Below are positions 29,154 to 37,643 of a stretch of DNA of 64,000 bases, piece after piece; the first letter of the stretch is position 1, and every line of letters begins with the position of its first letter. The notes beneath the pieces are model-generated. The model was not told the origin of the DNA and did not search any database. It saw only the letters and a list, made by a program, of their open reading frames with translations. The position numbers and the translations under genes are program-made. Source of the DNA: Affinibrenneria salicis (lineage in GTDB: Bacteria > Pseudomonadota > Gammaproteobacteria > Enterobacterales > Enterobacteriaceae); contig NZ_VYKJ01000008.1 of NCBI RefSeq assembly GCF_008710095.1, positions 109,849-173,848 on the forward strand. The letters are read 5' to 3'.

Positions 29154-29620
29154 CCAATATCCATACCTAATAGATGTCTGGTGGTCGACATTGCTCTCTG
29201 TTATTCACGAACGATGTGATACAGGCAAGGCGCAACAATTCGCAATAGATTTCGGCAACAGAAAAAAGATAAACGATATTGGGGGGGCGCTGAGCCTGGT
29301 CAGCCTGATCATAGTATACATTTTATCAAACCAGCGATCTGTCTTGCCGACTGAAAAAACAGAAAATCCGTTCTGAGTATGCCGACTGTTTTATTGTTTA
29401 TGTTTGTACCCGACGTCTTTCCGGCAGGTGGATAGTGCGTTATGGGGCGGCAGAGGTCTCCGTGGCTTCGTGGACGGTTTATGCGCTGAGACTGGGTTTG
29501 TCCTGCGGCATATCCTGCCAGAAATATGCACAGAGGTTAACGCCGATTTTTCCTTATCTGCCAGACAGCAGCGGGTCTGTCGATAAATCGGCATTTCTCA
29601 TTTCGGTTTGTTGAAATTGG
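29154..29620. other. 467-bp gap between the islet and bcsZ
   Basis: Base composition returns from AT-rich to mixed at about 29400. An open frame at 29191-29376 has no ribosome site or family match and may be a remnant; another at 29404-29586 is likewise unsupported. No terminator with a T-run is evident for either the islet genes (+) or the cellulose operon (-), which converge here. Confidence 0.45.
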
Positions 29621-30622
29621 CTAGCGGATCGCCCACCAGGCCAGCAGATGCAGGCTGGCCGAATAGTAATCCTCTTGCTGCTGCAGTTGGTCGCTGACCT
29701 GGCTATCCTGCCCCAGCGTAATGTCGCGAATCGCCATCATCCCGACGGGAAGCGGGTATTCCGCCTTTCCTCCGCTGGTCACATCGATCCACGCCGGCGT
29801 TTTCTCGCGCGTGAAGCGCTGCCAGTAAAGGCGGAACGGCGCCAGCGCGTGTTCGTCGGCCCGTGCCCAGCGAAGATAAAGCGGAATGCGAACCGCATCG
29901 AAACTAAAACGGGGCGGCCAGCCGGCGGCCGGCGTCATCTTGCCGTCAATACTCAACGTGACCCAGTCGGCGGGCAATGGCGGCTGTCCGAAGGACATCT
30001 GGCTCAGCAGGCGCAGCGCATCCTGCTGCAGGTCATGCCACACTTTCAGGTGGCTGTCGCGGTAGAAGGCTTGCCAGGCGGGAAATAGAAAATAGGATGG
30101 ATTGAGAACGATCGTGCTGGTGTGGTTAAAACCGTTCATGCCGGGCAGCATGACCTGATAGCCGGCGAACGAGATCACCGTATGTTTAATCAGCGCCACC
30201 TGAATCTGGCGCGATTCGCTGCGGTATTCCGGCACCTGCCATTTATCCGCGGCCAGCAGCAGCGCCCATGCAATCAGCGTATCGCCGTCGGAGGCGTTGT
30301 TCTTATCGGCGATTTTTTCTTTCGCGCCAGGCTCGTAGCGCCAGTAAAACAGGCCGCTGTCCGGCTGGTATAGCGTGGTTTTGGTCCAGCGCCACAGACT
30401 GTCGAAAGTGGACGGGTCGTCATTAAAGACCGCCAGCAGCAGGGTGAAGCCCTGTCCTTCAGTATGGCTAATGTTATTATTGCCGGTATCCACGACCCGG
30501 CCTTCCGGCAGAATAAAGCGCTGCTTAAACTGGCTCCAGCCGTTATCCTGAGCCAGAGCGGAACAGGACAGGCAACTCCACAACAGTAATAACGAAATTG
30601 CTTTTATCCATCGCATGGGCAT
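29621..30622 (-). CDS. bcsZ: periplasmic endo-1,4-beta-D-glucanase BcsZ (GH8)
   Basis: This 333-residue glycoside hydrolase family 8 cellulase has a signal peptide ending around SALAQ. The catalytic acid lies in SHTEGQGF near residue 53 and a second conserved acidic loop in NNASDGDTL near 110. The base region is FSFDAVRIPL near 241. It trims cellulose chains during secretion. The start at 30622 has GGGAG 8 bases upstream; an ATG at 30628 is too close to it and one at 30616 is also possible. It is the last gene of the operon, after bcsD. In E. coli bcsZ lies between bcsB and bcsC, so the order differs. Confidence 0.92.
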   Translation of the reverse strand: MPMRWIKAISLLLLWSCLSCSALAQDNGWSQFKQRFILPEGRVVDTGNNNISHTEGQGFTLLLAVFNDDPSTFDSLWRWTKTTLYQPDSGLFYWRYEPGAKEKIADKNNASDGDTLIAWALLLAADKWQVPEYRSESRQIQVALIKHTVISFAGYQVMLPGMNGFNHTSTIVLNPSYFLFPAWQAFYRDSHLKVWHDLQQDALRLLSQMSFGQPPLPADWVTLSIDGKMTPAAGWPPRFSFDAVRIPLYLRWARADEHALAPFRLYWQRFTREKTPAWIDVTSGGKAEYPLPVGMMAIRDITLGQDSQVSDQLQQQEDYYSASLHLLAWWAIR

Positions 30623-30639
30623 TACCATTTCTCCCGGCG

Positions 30640-31134
30640 TTACAAGCCGCTTTTGTAAAGGAAGATTAAAGTATGCCCTGAAACGTTACCCGGTTGCCAG
30701 CGTACGGCGACATGCGGATGGCCGCCCTGGGATTGCAGCCACTCGCTATAGATGCCTTCCAGCACGCAGGTGAAAGCCCGGCGCCAGCTCTGTTCTTCGT
30801 TTTGCTGCTGGTCGAACGGCAGCAGCGCCGGCCACGCCTGGTGCAGCAGCGTTAATTCCTGCTCTGCCGGCTCGAGCCTGATAAATCCCCAGTCGAATTC
30901 GGCCAGCCGCTGATTGATGCGATCTTCCAGTTCGCCCAGCGTCAGACTGGCGGCAAGCGGATAGCGGCGGGCAAACTGTTTACCGGTCAGACGCAGAAAG
31001 GCGCAGGCGTCGGCTTCGTCCGCATCGGAAAAAATGCCCGAGAAAACGACCTGCAACAGATCCTGCCAGCCAGGCTTCTGCTGTCTGTATTGATAATACT
31101 CAAGCTGCTGCGCCACGGGGTCATACGCTTGCAT
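30640..31134 (-). CDS. bcsD: cellulose synthase subunit D
   Basis: This 164-residue protein matches the BcsD family in length and in features such as GWQDLLQVVFSGIFSDADEADACAFLR and the C-terminal VSGHTLIFLYKSG. BcsD forms a periplasmic octameric ring that helps parallel glucan chains exit in order. It is diagnostic of the type I, crystalline-cellulose operon architecture and absent from the E. coli operon. The gene begins 2 bases after the bcsC stop and ends 17 bases before the bcsZ start. Together with the BcsO/BcsR-like gene at the head of the operon, this fits the enterobacterial type I variant. Confidence 0.9.
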   Translation of the reverse strand: MQAYDPVAQQLEYYQYRQQKPGWQDLLQVVFSGIFSDADEADACAFLRLTGKQFARRYPLAASLTLGELEDRINQRLAEFDWGFIRLEPAEQELTLLHQAWPALLPFDQQQNEEQSWRRAFTCVLEGIYSEWLQSQGGHPHVAVRWQPGNVSGHTLIFLYKSGL

Positions 31135-31136
31135 AG

Positions 31137-34100
31137 TTATTTCCCATCCAGTAAGTACCTGAAATAGACCAGGGCCGTGCTTTCGGAGTAATCGCCGAAG
31201 GTGTCGTAGCCGGCTTGCCCGCCTATTATCATATTTTTATTGAGTTTGTAGCTTCCCTCGGCCTTCAGGTTATAGCCAATCCCGCTCTGACTCTGGCCGG
31301 GATACCAGGCTTCCGAGCCATAACCCGCGGCGACCAGCGTCTCCAGTTCGGACTGTAGCGCCGGATTGTTCGGGAAGTACGCGCTCTCTTTCTGAGAGTA
31401 TGACTGATAACCGACGGACCCGCTGAGTTTATAGCTCCAGTTATCGTACCGCTGGCTGTATTCCATCGGGAACGATACGCTGATGTAATCCTGCGGGCTG
31501 AAGTAACCTCCCTGGCCGTAGCTGAAATAGCTCAGGTTTTTGGAGAAATCCATATAGCTGACGTTGACGCCCAGTTTGAGTTCGCGGTCGTCATAGCGGT
31601 AAGGGCGGATATAGACGCCCGATGAGGTGGTCAGGCCCTTGTTGCCGGCGACGTTATCGCCGAGGTAGCTGTAATAGCCCAACCCGGTGTAGAAGCCGGC
31701 GTCGCCGTTGTCGTAGCCGAGGTTGACGCTGCCGCCGTTGCGCGTGACCGCGCCCCATCTTTTTCCGCTGATTTTGTCGCGCACGCCGACATATGACAGC
31801 AGACTATCGGTAATCGGGCGCCGCTCGGCGTTCAGGGTGAGCGTGGTGTAGTCGCTCAATTTCGGCGACCACTGCGCGCCGCCCACCAGAGAACTCATCT
31901 CCTGTCCCAACGGCGTGGTGCCGATATCCGCCTTATAGCTGTCCCCGGCCAGCGCCAGACTCAGCTCAACGCCATTGGCTTTTTGCGCGCCGGGCGAGTC
32001 GGCGTTGAAATCGTCGGGACCAAATGTTTGCGCGGTGGTCACGTTACTATCAGCCAGCTGTTTAGCTATATAGGCTGTACTTGCTGCACTGGTTGCTTCC
32101 AGACATTCAGTCGATGTGGAACTGGTCGCGCAGAGCGTATCCTGGGTGCTTTTTAGCGTTTGATACTCGGTATCCGCCGCTACGGCTGCCTGCGCCGATT
32201 CCGTCGCCGCCAGCGCAGAGGCTTCAGTCGCCGATTCCGCCATCCTGGCCTGCTGCAGCGCGCCGGTGCCGAAGCGGTTGCTGGTGGTACCGGTCGGCGT
32301 GCCGGCATTCAGCGTCACCGGCGTAACGGTAAAACTCAGGCGCGAAGTGTCGAAAGGCACGCCGGATAGCGTGAGCGGCGCTTTCGCTTCCGTCAGCTTG
32401 CTCAGGCCGTTTTCCCCGTCGCGCCCGCGCACGCTGACGTTGCCCTGCGCCCAGCTGGCTTCGCGTCCCTGTACCTCGTCAAGCAGGCGATCGACCTGGC
32501 GCAGCGTTGAGTCTTCCGCGCTGCCGGCCGTGGTTTGCGGCGCGCCGCTATGCAGATCGTAGCGGCTGTCCGCCTGGCGCTGAGACAGCTGCCAGGGCAG
32601 CACGACGCCGTAGGCCGACGGACTGCGGCTGGTGCGGGTTTGCTGATTGATGAACGGGTTGTCGGTGATCGGCAGACCGGCGATGGTGGCGTTGCTGTCG
32701 GCGCCCTGCAGCCCAATCATCTGTCCTTTAGCCGAACGCAGCAGCGCCAGCGCCTGTTGACGGTCGCCTTCCGCCTGCGCCACGCGCGCCGCCAGCAGCA
32801 GACGTTCCGGCGTGCGCGGTCCGCTCATGCCGGCCATCAGCGTTTTCGCCCGCGCCGTATCGTTATTGGCCAGCGCGACGTTCACCGCGCCTTCGCGCGC
32901 CTGCTGATTTTGCGCATCGCGCTGCAGCAGGTAATCGTAGACCTGGCCGGCCTCCCGGTTCATTTTTCCGGACTGATACAGCCGGCCCATCGCCAGCATC
33001 AGGTCATCGTTTTGGGGATCCTGCTGCAGTGCGACGATCAGTTTGTCGTAGGCAAGAGCGTATTGCCCCTGCTCGCGCAGCGTATCCGCCTCGTTGATAA
33101 TGGAGCCGGTACGCAACCGGCTGATATCCACCGGCGAGCTGCGGCTCTGAATGGCGGGGTTGTTCAGCCAGGCGTCGGCCTCCGCGGTCAGACCCGCCTG
33201 GTTCAGTACGTTAAGCTGGGCGGCATAGTCGCCGGCGTTGCCCTGCACGCCGCTCTGCATATTTTGCCGCACCAGCTGTACCGCGCCGGCGCTGTCGCCG
33301 GCCTGCTGCAGCGCCAGCGCCAGATTACCGAGATCCGCCGGCGCGTCGGGCGGCGTCCGGGCCAGCTCGCGCAGGAGCGCGGCGGCGGCCGATCGGTTGC
33401 CCAGCTGCAGGTAGCTGCGCGCCTGCGCCATATTCTGATTAAATTGCACCCGTCTGGCCAGCGCCGTCATTTCCCGACTGCGCCGGGCGGGAGCGATGCG
33501 TTCCATGAGCGCGCTGGCCTGCGGCCAGCGCGCGTTTTCGGCGGCGAACAGGGCGGCCACGTACAGGCTTTCGCCGGCGGCGCCTTGCTGGCCGAGCGGC
33601 ATAATGATGGCCTGCGCCTGCGCGTCGTTGCCCTGCCGCTGTAGAATACGGGCGATATCCAGCCGCACCCACGGGTTGGCTGGCTGCCTTTGCTGCGCCT
33701 GCTGCAGCAGCGTCAGCGCGCGTTCGACGTTGCCGGACTGCAGCGCCAGCGCCGCGTCCCGGCGCAGCGGTTCAACGCTGACGGCGCCCGCCGCGCTCTG
33801 CGGCCGCAGGCTGGCGGGAATGCTTTGCAATGCCTGCTGCGCTTCGGCCGTTTTCTTCTGCTGCTGCAGGCTGTAGTACAGGCCGAGACGCGCATCGTTA
33901 TTGCCGGTCGAGTCGGCAAGGATCGTTCGGTAGATTTGCTCCGCCGCTGCCGCATCGCCTTTGCGCCGCAGCAGATCGGCCCGCAGCAATTGGGCGGCGA
34001 CGCCGTGCTCGCCGCTTTGCTGGCTGAGCGGGACGCTGAGCGCCAGCGCCTCATCCAGCGCGCCGCTGGCCGCGGTCATTTTCACCTTATTAAGCTCGGC

Positions 34101-35141
34101 GTAGAAGCGCGCGTCCTGCGCCAGCGCCAGCCAGCGTTCACGGTTCGGTCCGCCGATGTTAATCGCCTGGTTGAGATAATTTTCCGCGCCGATAAAGTCC
34201 TCGTTGCGCAGCGCGATAAAGCCCAGCCCGGCCAGCGCGTCGGCGTCCTGCGGCTTCTGCGCCAGCAGCGCATCGAACTGGTTCTTCGCCGAACGAAGAT
34301 CGCCGCTCTGCAGCGCGGCGTACGCCTGTCCCAGACCGATGCCCGCCAGATTGCGTTCATAGTGCGCCAGGACGTCCTGATCGCCGGGGTTACGCCGCTG
34401 GTAGTCGCGATAAAGGGATTCGTCGCCGGCCTGCGGCGTCATCCACATCAGCGCCTGCTTCAGCGCAGGATCGGCCCCGGAAACGTTTTGCGCCGCCAGC
34501 GCGGCTAAGCGGCCGACGCCGTCGCGCCGGGTTGTTTCGTCGTAAGTCAAGATACGCGCCAGCGCCAGCTGGGCCGATCTGTCGCCGGGGTGGGCGGTCA
34601 GCCAGCGCTGCAGGCCGCTGATAGCCTGTGGTCGAGACGCGGGCAGGCCGGCCATCGTCTGATAATATTCGACCGCCAGACTATCCAGCGGCTGGTCCCC
34701 TTTAAACAGGGCGCGATAGCTATTGATGGCGCGGGCGAGGTCGCCCTGAGCCGCCAGCTGGCGGGCTCTGGCCAGCTGAGCGGGCGGAACCGAGGTCAGC
34801 GCGCGCGCTTTATCCAAATCGTCCAGCCGGCTGTCGCCTGGCGACAGCGCGGAGAGCCGTTGTCGCCAGGACTGCGCCGCGGCGCTGTCGCCGTTTTGCT
34901 GAGCGTACAGCGCCAGCAGGTACAGCGCATCGGTGTTCTTCGGCTCCACTTCCAGAATCTTATTCAGCGCCTCATTGGCCAGGTCGCTGTGGGTCTTTTC
35001 GTGCCAGTACGCCGCCTGATCCAGCAGCGCCTTAATCGCCGGGCTGTTCTCCGCGGCCGGCGCGATAAGCGGCAGCATGACCATGCCGGCCATCGTCAGA
35101 CAGCGCGCTTTCCATCCCATTTTTTGCTTCGCTTTTATCAT
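31137..35141 (-). CDS. bcsC: cellulose export protein BcsC (TPR superhelix and outer-membrane barrel)
   Basis: This 1334-residue protein has a signal peptide (cleavage near PAAEN) and a long periplasmic array of TPR helices to about residue 860. A linker follows, then an outer-membrane porin barrel (about 1055-1334) that ends in alternating aromatic residues. I chose ATG at 35141, with AGGTG 6 bases ahead; a GTG at 35150 would add 3 residues. About residues 963-1053 form an Ala/Ser/Thr-rich insert just before the barrel. It has two cysteines 11 residues apart and is longer than the linker I recall from E. coli BcsC. The protein guides nascent cellulose from BcsAB across the periplasm. Confidence 0.92.
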   Translation of the reverse strand: MIKAKQKMGWKARCLTMAGMVMLPLIAPAAENSPAIKALLDQAAYWHEKTHSDLANEALNKILEVEPKNTDALYLLALYAQQNGDSAAAQSWRQRLSALSPGDSRLDDLDKARALTSVPPAQLARARQLAAQGDLARAINSYRALFKGDQPLDSLAVEYYQTMAGLPASRPQAISGLQRWLTAHPGDRSAQLALARILTYDETTRRDGVGRLAALAAQNVSGADPALKQALMWMTPQAGDESLYRDYQRRNPGDQDVLAHYERNLAGIGLGQAYAALQSGDLRSAKNQFDALLAQKPQDADALAGLGFIALRNEDFIGAENYLNQAINIGGPNRERWLALAQDARFYAELNKVKMTAASGALDEALALSVPLSQQSGEHGVAAQLLRADLLRRKGDAAAAEQIYRTILADSTGNNDARLGLYYSLQQQKKTAEAQQALQSIPASLRPQSAAGAVSVEPLRRDAALALQSGNVERALTLLQQAQQRQPANPWVRLDIARILQRQGNDAQAQAIIMPLGQQGAAGESLYVAALFAAENARWPQASALMERIAPARRSREMTALARRVQFNQNMAQARSYLQLGNRSAAAALLRELARTPPDAPADLGNLALALQQAGDSAGAVQLVRQNMQSGVQGNAGDYAAQLNVLNQAGLTAEADAWLNNPAIQSRSSPVDISRLRTGSIINEADTLREQGQYALAYDKLIVALQQDPQNDDLMLAMGRLYQSGKMNREAGQVYDYLLQRDAQNQQAREGAVNVALANNDTARAKTLMAGMSGPRTPERLLLAARVAQAEGDRQQALALLRSAKGQMIGLQGADSNATIAGLPITDNPFINQQTRTSRSPSAYGVVLPWQLSQRQADSRYDLHSGAPQTTAGSAEDSTLRQVDRLLDEVQGREASWAQGNVSVRGRDGENGLSKLTEAKAPLTLSGVPFDTSRLSFTVTPVTLNAGTPTGTTSNRFGTGALQQARMAESATEASALAATESAQAAVAADTEYQTLKSTQDTLCATSSTSTECLEATSAASTAYIAKQLADSNVTTAQTFGPDDFNADSPGAQKANGVELSLALAGDSYKADIGTTPLGQEMSSLVGGAQWSPKLSDYTTLTLNAERRPITDSLLSYVGVRDKISGKRWGAVTRNGGSVNLGYDNGDAGFYTGLGYYSYLGDNVAGNKGLTTSSGVYIRPYRYDDRELKLGVNVSYMDFSKNLSYFSYGQGGYFSPQDYISVSFPMEYSQRYDNWSYKLSGSVGYQSYSQKESAYFPNNPALQSELETLVAAGYGSEAWYPGQSQSGIGYNLKAEGSYKLNKNMIIGGQAGYDTFGDYSESTALVYFRYLLDGK

Positions 35142-35165
35142 TATTGGCACCTGCGCGTAGGCTGA

Positions 35166-37643
35166 TTAAACGGGCCGGTCGGGCGTATTGTTATGATCCT
35201 GCCGGGCCAGGCGCTGTTGCGCATGGTGACTCAGCAGCCGGTACAGCGGAATGCCGAGCAACACGGAAATCAACACGGCGAATAATGACAGGATCACCAC
35301 GTGTTGATTGGCATACCAGATAATCATTAGATACCAGGGCATTTGTCCGCCGGGGTACTGCGGGCTGACGCTGAAACTTTTAACGCCGCCATCGGCGGTG
35401 ATGACCGCCATGTCGCCGCGGATGCCGGCGTTAATCTTCGTCAGATTAAGATCGTTATCGATCTGCTCGATCTGCTCATCGTTGCTGCCGGTAGCCACCA
35501 CCACCAGGCGATTCTTCGCCCAGGGCGATGGAAAGCTGAGGAATCCGCGCCAGCCGCCGATTGAAGAGAGATAGCGGTCGGCGGTCAGGTATTGCTGCGA
35601 CCACTGGCCGGATAAATAGCGCCTGAGTTTGTCGTGCATCGACGGCGTTTTCAGGGATAGCCGCGCATCACCAATATTATAGGGCGACTGCTGTAGCAAC
35701 TGACGCATTAGCCCGCGTTGAGTCAATGAGGCCACGACCAGCACATCGCTATCGGATAGCGTGGAGAGATTGCCCGACAGGCCCAGGTTTACCTGTACAT
35801 GGTTAATGGCAAGGCCGGTCGAGTTGCCCGCGCGCGCGGCGAGATTGAGCAGGGTGCTAATCTCCGCCGCGCTGGGCTCTGCGGCCAATACCACCTGAGT
35901 GTGGGAAAAGTCGGCCATTTTGCTGAACGGAAAGGCCGCCCCGACGTAGTACGACAGGTTAGGCAGCATAGAGAAGTGGTGGGAACCCGTCAGGTCTATC
36001 GAGGAACTGCCGTCTATCGTGCTTTTAATGTTGCCGCTGCGCAGCACTTCGCACGGGGTGCCCGGTTTAGGTTTGATGTTGTGGTACAGCTCCATCTGGT
36101 TGTCGCCATAAATCAGGTATGGCGCCAGCTCCAGCCCATAGCTTTCCTGGCGGGTATCGCCGCCCAGCCGGCGCCAGGCGGATTCCAGCAGACCGATTTT
36201 ATTCACCGGCAGGTTGCGTAAAAAGGTGCCGTTCAACGAAACGTTGAGCAGCGACGCGTCTTCGTCGATCCAGCTTTCGGTCGGGAAACGGTAATTGATG
36301 CGTACCGGAATATTTTGTCCGTCCCACATGAACAGATCGGGCGCGGCGCGGAAATTGATATGGATGCTGTCATGATACAGCCCCTCGGCGGTCAGGTCGT
36401 CCGGCTGGTTGACCAGTTCGCGAAAGGTGACCGGTCGTTCGGTATTGATCCAGCGCGGCGCGTCGTAGGGCTGGCGCTGCGGGATGGTTTGGCTTTGGAC
36501 CCGCAGGCGGTCCTGACCGGACGGCAGCCGCGCCGTGCTCAGCCGGTAAGCCGCCTGGCGAAGCTCTTCCTCATTGCGTCCGGTGACCAGCAGCAGTTTA
36601 TAAATCGGATTGATCGGGTTATCGATGATCTGAATCGCCGGACCGTCGCTGGCCGGCATGGTCAGATCGGCGACTTTTTCTCCGGGCATCGCGAAGACAA
36701 TGGCGTTGTTTTCCGGCAGCCGGTTCTGATAAATCGGGAAGTAAACATCGCGATAGTTGGCGTGAATGCCGAGGAAAGACGCGACGATCGTCGCGGCGGT
36801 GATGGTCGACGCGGAGGGATGAGCGCCGAACACCACCGGAATCGCACTTTTGCCCATGACCATCGGATCGAAGAAAGGTCGCGGGAAGTAGCCCAGGTCT
36901 TTGTCGATATTCAGGAGCTGGTTGGTCAGCTCAATGCGGGTTTCCGGCAGGATACTGATCTGGTGCTGAGCATCGTCGCTTGTTGCACACAGCAAATCGG
37001 TCTGATTATGCAGGCTGAAGCTGAGATTGTTATTGCTGACCACCATTGCCGCCGGAATATCCAGCTCGTAGGTGTTCGGGGCGGATGAGGACTCGGCCAG
37101 CGGGATGCTGCCCAGCGGCTGGCCGTTGAGCATCAGATACAGCTGATTCCCTTCCTCCGCCAGCGTGGAGGAGGCGCTGAATACCAGATAAAGCTTCGCC
37201 TGGGTTACCACCTGGCCATGGGGCAGGGTGAACCGGATCCCGGACTGAATCTGGCCGCCGCTCAGGGTGAGGCCATCGCGCTGTCCCATATCGGCAACGG
37301 TAATCGTATAGTTGTCGATTTGGCTGAGTCGTTCCGCGCCCGCGCCGTCGTTGCTTTGCGTCGCCGGGGCGGGCGGCGTTAGCGGCGCGGCCGGGATGAC
37401 GTTCTTCTGCAGACTGTCCGGTTGCGCCGGCGTTTGCGGGCTGCCTGGGGTGTCGCTAAGCGGCGGCAGCGGCGGAAAATCGGGCGGCAGGGTTGGCGCG
37501 ACGGCCGACATCGTCTCGGGCGGCGACGCCGGCTGTTGGGCCGGCAGCAGCGGAGCGCCGACTAGCGTGCAGACTGCCAGCAACGTGCGGCACAGCCGCG
37601 ATGGGTGCGGTCGTCCGCTGAACGGTAGTCGATGCCCCTTCAT
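35166..37643 (-). CDS. bcsB: cellulose synthase regulatory/periplasmic subunit BcsB
   Basis: This 825-residue protein has an N-terminal signal segment and then a proline-rich stretch at about residues 40-90. The carbohydrate-binding and flavodoxin-like domains follow (FPRPFFDPMVMGKSAIPVVFG near 250). A single C-terminal membrane anchor lies near 775-795, with a basic tail. It pairs with BcsA and channels the chain through the periplasm. Its ATG overlaps the bcsA stop by 4 bases, so translation is coupled. The Pro-rich N-terminus is longer than I expect from E. coli BcsB and may be a flexible tether. Confidence 0.93.
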   Translation of the reverse strand: MKGHRLPFSGRPHPSRLCRTLLAVCTLVGAPLLPAQQPASPPETMSAVAPTLPPDFPPLPPLSDTPGSPQTPAQPDSLQKNVIPAAPLTPPAPATQSNDGAGAERLSQIDNYTITVADMGQRDGLTLSGGQIQSGIRFTLPHGQVVTQAKLYLVFSASSTLAEEGNQLYLMLNGQPLGSIPLAESSSAPNTYELDIPAAMVVSNNNLSFSLHNQTDLLCATSDDAQHQISILPETRIELTNQLLNIDKDLGYFPRPFFDPMVMGKSAIPVVFGAHPSASTITAATIVASFLGIHANYRDVYFPIYQNRLPENNAIVFAMPGEKVADLTMPASDGPAIQIIDNPINPIYKLLLVTGRNEEELRQAAYRLSTARLPSGQDRLRVQSQTIPQRQPYDAPRWINTERPVTFRELVNQPDDLTAEGLYHDSIHINFRAAPDLFMWDGQNIPVRINYRFPTESWIDEDASLLNVSLNGTFLRNLPVNKIGLLESAWRRLGGDTRQESYGLELAPYLIYGDNQMELYHNIKPKPGTPCEVLRSGNIKSTIDGSSSIDLTGSHHFSMLPNLSYYVGAAFPFSKMADFSHTQVVLAAEPSAAEISTLLNLAARAGNSTGLAINHVQVNLGLSGNLSTLSDSDVLVVASLTQRGLMRQLLQQSPYNIGDARLSLKTPSMHDKLRRYLSGQWSQQYLTADRYLSSIGGWRGFLSFPSPWAKNRLVVVATGSNDEQIEQIDNDLNLTKINAGIRGDMAVITADGGVKSFSVSPQYPGGQMPWYLMIIWYANQHVVILSLFAVLISVLLGIPLYRLLSHHAQQRLARQDHNNTPDRPV

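Noticed and set aside
29191..29376. 61-codon frame after the hydrolase gene
   Set aside because: No ribosome site and no homology recognised; could be a remnant but nothing supports a gene.
32535..34508. Long + strand open frames inside bcsC
   Set aside because: Antisense shadows of a GC-rich repetitive TPR region; composition is typical of reverse-strand translation and no start signal is present.
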